From Saccharothrix deserti (lineage in GTDB: Bacteria > Actinomycetota > Actinomycetes > Mycobacteriales > Pseudonocardiaceae), in the NCBI RefSeq assembly GCF_009769385.1, contig NZ_VKAB01000012.1, positions 310,001 to 374,000 on the forward strand: a stretch of 64,000 nt of DNA, written 5' to 3'. Each line of letters starts with the position of its first letter. Position 1 is the first letter of the stretch. Shown piece after piece: positions 26,290-33,764 of the stretch. The notes below the pieces were generated by a model. That model was not told the origin of the DNA and ran no database searches. It saw only the letters and a list, made by a program, of their open reading frames with translations. The position numbers were made by a program, and so were the translations under genes.

Positions 26290-27157
26290 GACCGATAACG
26301 TGCCTGACCGGGCGGTGGCGAATCGTGGAAATGGACCAGTAGGACCAGGACACCATCGACCTCGTCGAGCCCGCGTTCATCGAATTCACGCGGGACGGGA
26401 CTGGCGAGTTCGGCTTCATCGCCGTCAACGGGTGGATGGACTGCCGCTGGAGCGAGCGCGACGGCCAGCCCTTCGTCGTCCTCGATCTGCAGAACCACGA
26501 CGAGACCGGCGACTAGGACCACGAGCCGCAGGGAGCACTGTCTGCCATCGTCGGCGTCCGGAACCAGCTCGCCGCTGGCGACCACCGCGCGCTGTACCTG
26601 GCGTGGCTGGCCGGGTACGGCACCTGGGAACGCGACGAAGAAGCATTCGACCGCGACGCGAACGACGACCCGGAACCACCCGTGCCCGCCGGACTGCGCA
26701 CGCACCGTGGGGCAGCGCACGTTGGCCGACTTCCTCCGCCTCGACGACGACCTGCTCACGGTCGCCGCCGAAGCGAGCCCACCGCTCGACGAGACCACCG
26801 ACGCGGCCTGGGTGACGGCACTGTCCGGCATCGAGAAGGACCGCCTGCTGCGCGTCGGCCGCGACCGTGCGGATGGGACTGCTGCGCCGGTTCCGCGGCA
26901 GCACCACCCCACCCACCGCCGCAACACGCCGTGGGCGAACTCCTGGACGAGACAGCGCGCAGGCGCGCCGAACGACAGCAGCGGGAAGAGCCCGAGCGCG
27001 CCGAGGAGAAGGCCCGCCGCCGTCGCTCTCCTCGTCGACCTGCAAGCCCTGGCCGACCGGACGAGTTCGCCCGGCACCGGCGCCACGCAGCCCTCCCACA
27101 GGCGCACAAGAACAAGCCCAGGCTCATCGCCCGCCTGGCACGTTTGAACACCTGTGA
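26290..27157 (+). pseudogene. decayed fusion of the 13422- and 13793-type genes
   Basis: The first part matches the small protein (LTGRWRIVEM, IDLVEPAFIEFTRDGTGEFG, GWMDC) with an in-frame TAG after EMDQ. After about 70 residues and a second TAG it jumps to the middle of the 13793-type protein (GALSAIVGVRNQLAAGDHRA, LYLAWLAGYGTWERDEEAFD). Several frame changes follow down to HKNKP-like sequence near 27110. It is a deleted, frameshifted copy of the gene pair. Confidence 0.8.
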
Positions 27158-27462
27158 CCGCCGACCCGCCACCCGACCACCCGTCCCGACGACCGAACGC
27201 CGCCGCCAGCGGGATGAGCGCGGCGTCGCGGCGTGCTCGCCGACCCGGGCACCAGCAACTGCTATGGCGACAGCGAATTCTTGCCGAAACCACCCGACCA
27301 ATTATCGAAACCTGGAGCACACAGCAGACAACATTTCGCACGGAGCAAGCAGTCGCCACTCTCGATCAGACGCACCAGTCCACAGTGGACGCAGAGGCAA
27401 GATCGCCCACTGACCACATAAACGCAGGTCAACGGGCGATCTGGACAGAACTATTTCACTTG

Positions 27463-27503
27463 TGGAACCGCAGAGACTTGAGCCTCCGACTCCCACACTG
27501 CCA
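27463..27503 (-). other. tRNA-3'-end-like site, internal copy 2
   Basis: These 41 bases align without gaps to the tRNA-Ala 3' end but with about a dozen differences; the CACACTGCCA end next to the anticodon is kept. A GATCGCCC stem (27401-27408 with 27434-27441) precedes it and the ~140-bp repeat follows. It is probably the scar of an older integration. Confidence 0.6.
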
Positions 27504-27512
27504 GCGCGGCCC

Positions 27513-27650
27513 AGCAAGGGCTCTGACCTGCGGAAACAGAGAACCCCCACGTCAGCTGGCGCAGTTCACCGCCGTTCGAAGCCATCGCACGTCGTTCAAC
27601 TCCACCGCCTGCTCCAGATTTGCTCCACACACCGCAGCATGAATAGCCGC
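27513..27650. repeat. ~140-bp island repeat, copy 2
   Basis: The block is very similar to 20993-21130 and 31293-31425, again directly after a tRNA-like site and before the WECFPFW-family gene. Confidence 0.75.
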
Positions 27651-27661
27651 AGAGGCCGAAC

Positions 27662-28000
27662 TCAACCGCCGAACACGAGTTCCCCACGTGCGGTGTGGAA
27701 CTCGGTCCGCACCCGCAGCGCCGACGCCAACCGCCCGGCCAATCGCTCGCCCCGCTCGTGCCACGCCGCCGTCGTCGCCTCGTCCGGAAAGCCAGAGCCC
27801 ATCGGATCATCCGGGTTGTAGACAGCTTGGAACTCGTCGTCCCACGCGTCGATTGCCTTCGCCACGTCCGCAGGCGCACCGAACTCGGCCACGAGTCGCT
27901 CGGCCGAACAGTTATCGGCGATCACCTCGTCCGCGGTACGGACCCAGAACGGGAAGCACTCCCACTCAGGTGCCACTCGGACCGAGATCAGTCGACTCAT
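27662..28000 (-). CDS. conserved hypothetical protein (WECFPFW family)
   Basis: The 112-residue product starts MSRLISVRVAPEWECFPFWV and continues with RLVAEFGAPADVAKAIDAWD and EATTAAWHERGERLAGRLAS. GGAGA precedes the ATG at 28000. It is a small soluble protein of unknown function that I have seen as a general actinobacterial family. This is the only complete copy in the window; fragments lie at 21143-21265 and 31441-31690, each following the repeat block, so the gene belongs to the repeated island module. Confidence 0.75.
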   Translation of the reverse strand: MSRLISVRVAPEWECFPFWVRTADEVIADNCSAERLVAEFGAPADVAKAIDAWDDEFQAVYNPDDPMGSGFPDEATTAAWHERGERLAGRLASALRVRTEFHTARGELVFGG

Positions 28001-28124
28001 TCTCCCCATCCCCGGTGCTCAGTCCACCGAAGGTGGAAGATCGCCCGCCGACTGCGTCACAGCAGCTCAGCGGACGAACTCCTCCCTACGACCGCGTGAA
28101 CCGTTGAAGTGGCTGCTCGCGCCG

Positions 28125-28463
28125 TCAGCGTCTCCTGGCAGCACGAACACGTCGCGCGGTGATGACCACGGTGACGAGACTGATCGCCATTCCGATCACA
28201 GCGAACACCACGCTCGCGACGACAGGAGCGATCGGCACCGCCAAGGTCACCGCGCCGCTTCGGCAGACGACGGCCGGGGTGGCGTCGAGGCGCAACTCCG
28301 CCACCACCTCGGTCGACGCGAGTTGTCCCGCCACGTCCTGCCCGCACCACTGATACGTCGATGCGACCTGGGCGAGCCCGAGCACCGCGACTCCGAAGAG
28401 GGTCGCGAAGACCAGCGCGCACGCCACCACGAGGCCACGGTCGGTCATGAGAGGTCGCGACAT
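28125..28463 (-). CDS. two-helix membrane protein
   Basis: The 112-residue product has hydrophobic helices near 9-28 and 72-98, enclosing an extracytoplasmic loop of about 40 residues with two cysteines (QWCGQD, AVVCRSG), and a basic cytoplasmic tail. The ATG at 28463 follows the upstream stop by one base. It is the last of four genes in an operon with WXG100-like and YbaB-like products. No family recognised. Confidence 0.65.
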   Translation of the reverse strand: MSRPLMTDRGLVVACALVFATLFGVAVLGLAQVASTYQWCGQDVAGQLASTEVVAELRLDATPAVVCRSGAVTLAVPIAPVVASVVFAVIGMAISLVTVVITARRVRAARRR

Positions 28464-28464
28464 G

Positions 28465-28875
28465 TCAGCGCAGGTGACTCCGGTTCTCGAACGACTCGCC
28501 ATCATCAGGACGATGTGCGACGCCGCGCCGCTCAACCGGCGGGATCTCAGGCGCGGCGGTGACGCGCTGCTTCAATCGCAGTGCGTCGTCGAGTTCACGC
28601 GCCAGGTCGGCCATGCTGAAGTCGAGCACCTCGGCAGCCCGCTTGGCCGCCTCGTTCGCCGCCATGAGCTCCTCGGCCAACCAGGGCTCCCCGCCTTCGT
28701 AAAGGGTGTTGGGCGCCATGTGCACACGGACGAGCTTGCCCATCATGTCCACCCACACCGTGACCGCACCGCTGGGCGACACACCCTTGTACTGGCTGAA
28801 CAACGCCTTCTCGGGATCACTCCTGATCTTGGCGAACCGTTCCTGCGCCTGCGCGACCATCTCCTGCGGGTCCAC
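28465..28875 (-). CDS. YbaB/EbfC-like protein of a WXG100 operon
   Basis: The 136-residue product has an N-terminal helix (QEMVAQAQERFAKI), a small sheet (VSPSGAVTVWVDMMGKLVRV) and a helical end, the layout of YbaB/EbfC proteins that are common beside ESX (type VII secretion) substrates in actinobacteria. The GTG at 28875 has AAGGAGG upstream. It lies eight bases after the WXG100-like gene and overlaps none of its neighbours. It may act as a nucleoid-like or chaperone partner; that is inference. Confidence 0.7.
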   Translation of the reverse strand: MDPQEMVAQAQERFAKIRSDPEKALFSQYKGVSPSGAVTVWVDMMGKLVRVHMAPNTLYEGGEPWLAEELMAANEAAKRAAEVLDFSMADLARELDDALRLKQRVTAAPEIPPVERRGVAHRPDDGESFENRSHLR

Positions 28876-28883
28876 GATCCTCC

Positions 28884-29429
28884 TTAAGGCTGGATCCTGC
28901 CCAGCGACTCCATCGCCTTGACCGCGTCGGCCGACGCCTCCGCGCACTTGGCGATCTGCTCGTCGGCCTTGAACTTCTGCGAGTGCCACCACGCAGCCAG
29001 ACCCGCCAGGACACCGAGGATGCCCAGGATCAGCCCCACGACCGCACCGACCCCGGTGAGGCCGACGATGATGCCGGCGATGACACCGATGATCCCGAGC
29101 ACGAACCCGATGGCGCTCCAGATGTTGTTCCACATGTCCGAGGCCTTGAACTCGAAGCCGTCGGCGAGGTCGACCAGCGCCTGACCGACGTCGTGAGCGG
29201 GCTTGCGCATCTCACCCAATGCCTGCTTCATCTGGTTGATGCGCTCGGTGTAGGCGTTGCTCGCCTCACCGGTCCACGCCGAAGCCTGGTTGGCCGCCGT
29301 CTCCAAGCCCTTGACGCACTCGTTGATGGCCCGACCCAACTCGTCCGCGCCGTCGGACTGCCCCGTGCCCCATACGTCCCGCCCGATCCTGCGAAACGAC
29401 TCCGGGTCGATCTCCCTGACAACCCTCAA
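28884..29429 (-). CDS. WXG100-like protein with membrane segment, N-terminus probably frameshifted
   Basis: The visible 181 residues contain a WXG100-type helical hairpin (ECVKGLETAANQASAWTGEA to RINQMKQAL, with W-x-G), then a long glycine-rich hydrophobic region (about 100-145) and a polar tail. The frame opens only at a TTG (29429) with a poor ribosome site. At 29538 an ATG with AGGAGG starts MGFLQSVITDSLLSDAG in another frame, and removing one G from the GGGGG run near 29490 would join the two. So the true gene may span 28884-29538, with a one-base indel here. Such proteins are type VII secretion substrates or immunity-type membrane partners. Confidence 0.7.
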   Translation of the reverse strand: MRVVREIDPESFRRIGRDVWGTGQSDGADELGRAINECVKGLETAANQASAWTGEASNAYTERINQMKQALGEMRKPAHDVGQALVDLADGFEFKASDMWNNIWSAIGFVLGIIGVIAGIIVGLTGVGAVVGLILGILGVLAGLAAWWHSQKFKADEQIAKCAEASADAVKAMESLGRIQP

Positions 29430-29554
29430 GGTGGCCTCGATCGAAGGCAGACCGGGAGCGTGGCGGGCGGTGAACCCCGTCGATCTCCCCCGCGTCCGAC
29501 AGCAAGGAGTCCGTGATCACCGACTGCAGGAAGCCCATGCGTTCCTCCTCCTGG

Positions 29555-29926
29555 TCATTCCGGGTAGACCCGACGCAGACCGTCCCCGACCAGCTTCTCG
29601 GCTTCCAGGTACTCCTGCTGCGTCCGGTGGACGCCGTCGACCGCGGTATCGATCGTGCTGTGCACCCGGTTGATGAAGTCCTGCACGGCCTGACTGGTCC
29701 GGGCGTAGTCCTGATCGACGAACTTCGTCAACGCCCGGATCACCCCGTCGACGGTCTCCTCGACGTTCTCGTGCGGGCTCACCAACTGCACCGTCAGGCT
29801 GCCCTCGAGACTGGCCTTGGCGCGGAAGTCCCGCAGGCCCAGTGCCTCCCCCGCAGCCTTGAGCGTTGCCTTCAACCGATCGAACTCGGCCGGGTCAAGC
29901 GCATATCCCCGCCCTGGATTTCCCAT
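29555..29926 (-). CDS. WXG100/ESX-like helical protein
   Basis: The 123-residue helical protein reads DPAEFDRLKATLKAAGEALG, then EETVDGVIRALTKFVDQDYA and STIDTAVDGVHRTQQEYLEA. Size, helicity and operon position fit the ESX/WXG100-like secretion families, although no clear W-x-G is present. It is the first gene of a four-gene minus-strand operon (29926 to 28125). No EccC ATPase or other ESX machinery lies in the window, so export would rely on a system elsewhere. Confidence 0.65.
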   Translation of the reverse strand: MGNPGRGYALDPAEFDRLKATLKAAGEALGLRDFRAKASLEGSLTVQLVSPHENVEETVDGVIRALTKFVDQDYARTSQAVQDFINRVHSTIDTAVDGVHRTQQEYLEAEKLVGDGLRRVYPE

Positions 29927-30440
29927 GCCACGTCACCCCCTGTGATCACCCAGTGTCGCAATGTAACAGCAGCAACCACCACCGCAGCCGTGAACGAACA
30001 AACGACCGGAGTCGATCAGCCTCACGGGTGAAACGACGTCTCCCACCGCCAATAGGTCGACCACCGCACGGCCACTGACCACCTCGTGGCCGAGATCGGC
30101 AGTCGGCCGTGCAGGTCGGCCCACATCGTCTGCGTTCGCGCCCATCACGCGCCGACGACCGACACCGCCCGTCTGGCTCTGCACGTCGGGTCGGTGGCCG
30201 AACCCGAGATCGCCGGGTACCAAGGGGCGCCTTGCCCGTGCGCCGGCGCTGCATCTTGCCCTCGGGCCGGTTGCACCGATATTCGACCAGGTTCTCCTGC
30301 GGCACTCGTGTTGCGGTTGCCCCATGGGCCCGGTCACCAGCGAGCAGCGGCGCGAAGCGGCAGCTCTCGCAGCCAGAAGCCCTGCTCGGCTCGCTGTCGC
30401 AGCTACTGAGTCACCCGTCCACCGGCTCGGCGTTAACAGA
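29927..30440. other. 514-bp stretch, no supported gene
   Basis: The first 60 bases are the likely promoter region of the WXG100 operon (AT-richer, with ATGTAACAGCAGCAACC). The rest shows only shadow frames. A short minus-strand piece (ENLVEYRCNRPEGKMQRRR near 30290) is protein-like but has no family I can name. Confidence 0.4.
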
Positions 30441-30717
30441 GAGCGCCCGTCGCGAACACGATCGGACCCTCGCCCGCAAGCAGCGGCTGGACGAGCCGGC
30501 GCAGGACGAGCAAGCCACCTGGACACGCGTCGACGCCCTGATCACCACCCGCAAACCCACCGACTACGACGCCGCCGTCGCACTCCTCGCCGACCTGCAA
30601 GCCCCGGCCGACCGCGAAGACCGACCGGACGAGTTCGCCCGGCGCCACGCGGCCCTCCGACAGGCGCACAAGAACAAGCCCAGCCTCATCGCCCGCCTGG
30701 CACGCGTGAACCTGTGA
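30441..30717 (+). pseudogene. C-terminal remnant of the 13793-type gene
   Basis: About 90 residues (REHDRTLARKQRLDEPAQDE, RVDALITTRKPTDYDAAVAL, NKPSLIARLARVNL) match the end of the intact gene at 13793-14959. The frame is open but has no start, and the first 300 residues are missing. The following noncoding DNA also parallels the region after the copy at 26290-27157. Confidence 0.8.
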
Positions 30718-31240
30718 CCGGGCCGACCCGTCACCGAATCACCCGTCCCGACGACCGAACGCCACCGCAGGCGGGGCGAGCGCGGCGTCACGGCGCGCTC
30801 GCCGACCCGGCCGCGTCGTCGTGCGCGGCGACCACTGTCATCCCCACGAGCGGCACGAGCAACTGCCTCCCGAGGAGATACGGCTCGGCGACCCCAACCA
30901 GGCGGGCAAGGTCGGCGACAACACCTGGCGCAGAACAACGCAGCGACGGCAGACCGGTTCCCCAGATCAGGCACCAACCGCCCGCCGACCTCCATACAGA
31001 ACCGTCATCGAGTCATCACCTCGACCCGATCATCAACAGCAGTTGTGACCACGACAAAGTTCTTCCCGGAACCACCCGGTCGGGTTACCTAACCTGAAGC
31101 ACAAAGCTGACAACATTTCACGCGAAGCGACCACATGTTCCAAATGTTCCAACTCAAAGTCTACAGTGGACACAAGTCAAGATCGTCCGCCGATCACATA
31201 ACGGCAGGTCAACGAACGATTCGGACGAACTGCCCACTCG
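30718..31240. other. noncoding part of repeated island module
   Basis: No gene is seen. The segment from about 31055 to 31240 is homologous to 27280-27460 (CGGAACCACCCG; CTGACAACATTTC; GATCGTCCGCCGATCACATA). Both lie between a 13793-type gene remnant and a tRNA-like site, so both belong to one duplicated module. Confidence 0.55.
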
Positions 31241-31241
31241 G

Positions 31242-31282
31242 GGAGCCGAGAGGACTCGAACCTCCGACCCTCATGCTGCCAT
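31242..31282 (-). other. tRNA-3'-end-like site, internal copy 3
   Basis: These 41 bases keep the T-arm GGACTCGAACC core and the acceptor side and align gap-free with the tRNA-Ala 3' end with about nine changes, several of them compensatory in the T stem. The same repeat block follows. It is probably another integration scar, possibly derived from a different tRNA isoacceptor. Confidence 0.6.
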
Positions 31283-31292
31283 TGCTGTTCCA

Positions 31293-31425
31293 CAAGCGCC
31301 CTGACCAGCGCAAACAGAGAACCAGCACGTCAGCCGGCGCAGTCCACCGCCGTTCGAAGCCGTCGCACGTCGTTCAACTCTTCCGACTGCTCCAGATCTG
31401 CTCCACAACCGCAGCGTGAATGATG
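31293..31425. repeat. ~140-bp island repeat, copy 3
   Basis: The block corresponds to 20993-21130 and 27513-27650, between the tRNA-like site and the WECFPFW-family fragment. Confidence 0.75.
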
Positions 31426-31440
31426 GCAACAATGCTGAAC

Positions 31441-31690
31441 TCAACGGCCGAACACGCGGTCGCCGCGTGCGGTGTGGAACTCAGTCCGCACCCGCAGCGC
31501 CGACGCCAACCGCCCGGCCAATCGCTCGCCCCGCTCGTGCCACGCCGCCGTTGTCGCCTCGTCGGGGAAGCCTGAACCCGCCGGGTCGTCGCGGTCGTAG
31601 ACGGCCTGGAGTTCCTCGTCCCACGCATCGATCGCCGCCGCCAGGTCGGCCGGCGCACCGAATTCGGCCACGAGTCGCTCGGCCGAACAG
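31441..31690 (-). pseudogene. C-terminal two thirds of the WECFPFW-family gene
   Basis: The frame matches the intact gene at 27662 from NCSAERLVAEFGAPADLAAA to the end. Its start is missing: homology begins abruptly at about 31692, where an unrelated gene fragment is joined. The remaining open frame upstream is out of frame with that fragment. Confidence 0.75.
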
Positions 31691-31969
31691 TTACGGGTCG
31701 TCCAGCGGTCCCAGCAGCGCCGCGACCACTTCGCGCACGCCTGCCCCCACGGACGAGACCAGCAACTCGTCGAGCGCGGCCATCGACACCGCCGCGTACT
31801 CACCCGGCAGGCGCTCGTCCCCCAGCAGGTCAGCCACGGCCGACCGCTGCTCGTCATCGAGGGGGCCCACCCTCACCCGGCTGACCTGCCGCCCCGACGA
31901 CAACTGGTCGTGCACGGCCCGCCACAAGGGCCGCAGGGCGGCGGAATCGAGCCCGTTCAACGAACGCAC
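31691..31969 (-). pseudogene. N-terminal stub resembling TIGR02679 (JetD-like) proteins
   Basis: The 92 residues include RPLWRAVHDQLSSGRQVSRV and DEQRSAVADLLGDERLPGEY, then ALDELLVSSVGAGVREVVAA. This pattern resembles the N-terminal region of TIGR02679 proteins, whose DUF2399 toprim-like C-terminus is the nuclease subunit (JetD) of Wadjet-type systems. The stop codon TAA is created at the junction with the WECFPFW-family fragment, so the gene was cut by recombination. It starts 12 bases after the upstream helicase-associated gene. The family call is from memory of the pattern. Confidence 0.5.
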
Positions 31970-31981
31970 GACCCAACCCTG

Positions 31982-33316
31982 TCAGAGCCCACCCTTGCGG
32001 ACTCCGACCGGGATGACGTAGCCCAGCTTGAGCAGGGCCTTGCGGAACCTCAGCTCCTGGTCCGGTCGGACGGCGAGGTGGCGGTCACCGATCGGGCGGC
32101 ACAGCGCGCGCAGGGCGCGGTCGCGGGTGATCAACGCGGCGAGCGCGGGATCGGCGCACTCGATGACGCGGACGTGGCCGAGGTCGGTCAACCGCGCGCT
32201 TCGCCGCTCGACATCCGCGACCAGTGTGCGCAACGCGTCGGGCAGGTCGTGCTCGGTCCGTCCGGCGAGGAAGTCGACGAACTCACCGAGGTCGCGGCCG
32301 GTGTCGAGCGCGGTGAGCAGGGTGGCTGCCGACACCGCCCAGACGCGGTCGGCGGTCTGCTCCGCGTGGGCGGACAGGACAAGCCGGTCCGCGGCGCCGA
32401 TGTCGCCCATGGCGACGACGTCGAGGCTGGGCAGCACCTTCAGCGGCCGGGCCCCGGCGGTGCCGGGCTCGGGCGGTTGGTAGGTGTCGGTCAGACCGAG
32501 GGCGTAAGCGCCCAGCGCGGTGAGCCTGATCGCCACGAGTCCGTCGTAGCGGCTCAGCGCGTCCAGGTCGTCACCACCCCAGTTGTCGACGTAGTCGTCG
32601 CGCGCACCGCGTGGGTCGACGTAGTCGAGGTCGATCAACCCGAGAGTGCCCGCGTACTCGAACAACACGGCCAGGGTGTAGCGACCTTCGAGGAGTTCCC
32701 AGTCGTGGTGCCCCTCGTAGCCGAGGCTGCCGTACTCCGGGTCGACGAGGTAGAGCTTCCACAACGCCACCTCCGTGCGGGCGATGGTGGGACTGATGTT
32801 GCCGCGCCGCATGGCGGTGAACAGGAAGTCCACGTCGACCTACTTGCCCGGCGGGCAGGTGGCCAGCGCCGCGGCGACCGCCTGTCGCCGGGTCTTGGCC
32901 GCGGTGAGCACGTTGCGGGCTTGCTGGCCCTTGATCTGCTCGACCCGGCTGAACTCGTCGATCACCGCATGGGTGAGCCAGCGCCGCCACAGGCTCCGAA
33001 TGGCCTCGGCAGATGGCTTCCCGAGCGCCGCACGGCCCTTCGGGGTCAACCGGAGGCGGGTGCCGTCGAGCGAGGCGAGGCCACCGGCCTGGAGCAGCAG
33101 CGGCCACGCGAACGCCGCGATGGGCTCCTCGGGGTAGAAGTCACCGTGCGCCAGGTGTGCGCCGACGGTCCGCACAGTCGCAGCCGACGGGCGACGGGTC
33201 TTGTCACTGCACTTCACCTCCCCGGCCGCGCACAGTTCGAGCACGGCGCGCAGGTTGGCCAGGGCTTCCTCCTCGGTGAACCGCACCTGCTCCGGCCAGG
33301 GATCCATCGGGTTCAC
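31982..33316 (-). pseudogene. helicase-associated (Helicase_C_3-like) protein gene broken by one amber codon
   Basis: One frame of 445 codons is interrupted only by TAG at 32840-32842, in the context PPGK-stop-VDVDF, where TGG (W) is expected. The C-terminal 150 residues resemble the helicase C-terminal domain 3 found with XPB-like helicases (LKVLPSLDVVAMGDIGAADR, WAVSAATLLTALDTGRDL, HLAVRPDQELRFRKALLKLG). The N-terminal half is winged-helix-like (RLRLTPKGRAALGKPSAEAI). The GTG at 33316 overlaps the upstream stop (GTGA). No ATPase motor is present, so it is an accessory protein. Either a recent nonsense mutation or a base-call error explains the stop. Confidence 0.7.
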
Positions 33317-33615
33317 GTCCCCCTCGCCCAGCGGCGGTAGGCGTCGACCCACTGCGGAGCAGGCAGCGACAGTCTCAGGACGGGGACGCGCTGCTCCGAC
33401 TTCCCGCGCACGCAGACAGCCATGATCTGCTCGTCATCGGTCAGGTCCACACCCGTCACGGTCACGTCCACGCCCAGCACCACCGTTTGGAACGGCATGG
33501 CGAGGTGCTCCTCGATCATGGCCTGGAAGCCTGTGACGCACTCGATGTCGTCATAGCAGTCGACAGTTGCCGCCGCGATCAGCGCGTCCCGCGCCACCCG
33601 GTTCGATCGGCTCAC
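33313..33615 (-). CDS. small conserved protein upstream of helicase-associated gene
   Basis: The 100-residue product starts SRSNRVARDALIAAATVDCY and continues DDIECVTGFQAMIEEHLAMP, then FQTVVLGVDVTVTGVDL and ends QWVDAYRRWARG. Many actinobacterial relatives are loosely annotated as calcium-binding; I see no EF-hand. GGGAG precedes the GTG at 33615. Its stop overlaps the next start, so it is the first gene of a three-gene minus-strand operon. Confidence 0.7.
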   Translation of the reverse strand: MSRSNRVARDALIAAATVDCYDDIECVTGFQAMIEEHLAMPFQTVVLGVDVTVTGVDLTDDEQIMAVCVRGKSEQRVPVLRLSLPAPQWVDAYRRWARGT

Positions 33616-33764
33616 GCCGTGAGGCTCCCACATTCGGTGACAGGACTCGCACGGGGAGCGACAACCGCGTGGGCTACGAGCACCGCTCGTCATCGTGAAG
33701 CCTGTCCGGAGTGGGCTTTCTCTTCCTATGCTGCTGCCGTCACGGCATGTCGGGAGGTGCGTGG

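Noticed and set aside
29933..30526. 197-residue minus-strand open frame
   Set aside because: Arg/Ala-rich with no conserved motif; it overlaps a promoter region and a pseudogene on the other strand.
31242..31282. functional tRNA gene at the internal site
   Set aside because: Only the 3' half resembles a tRNA; the sequence beyond the anticodon side cannot form D arm or acceptor 5' strand.
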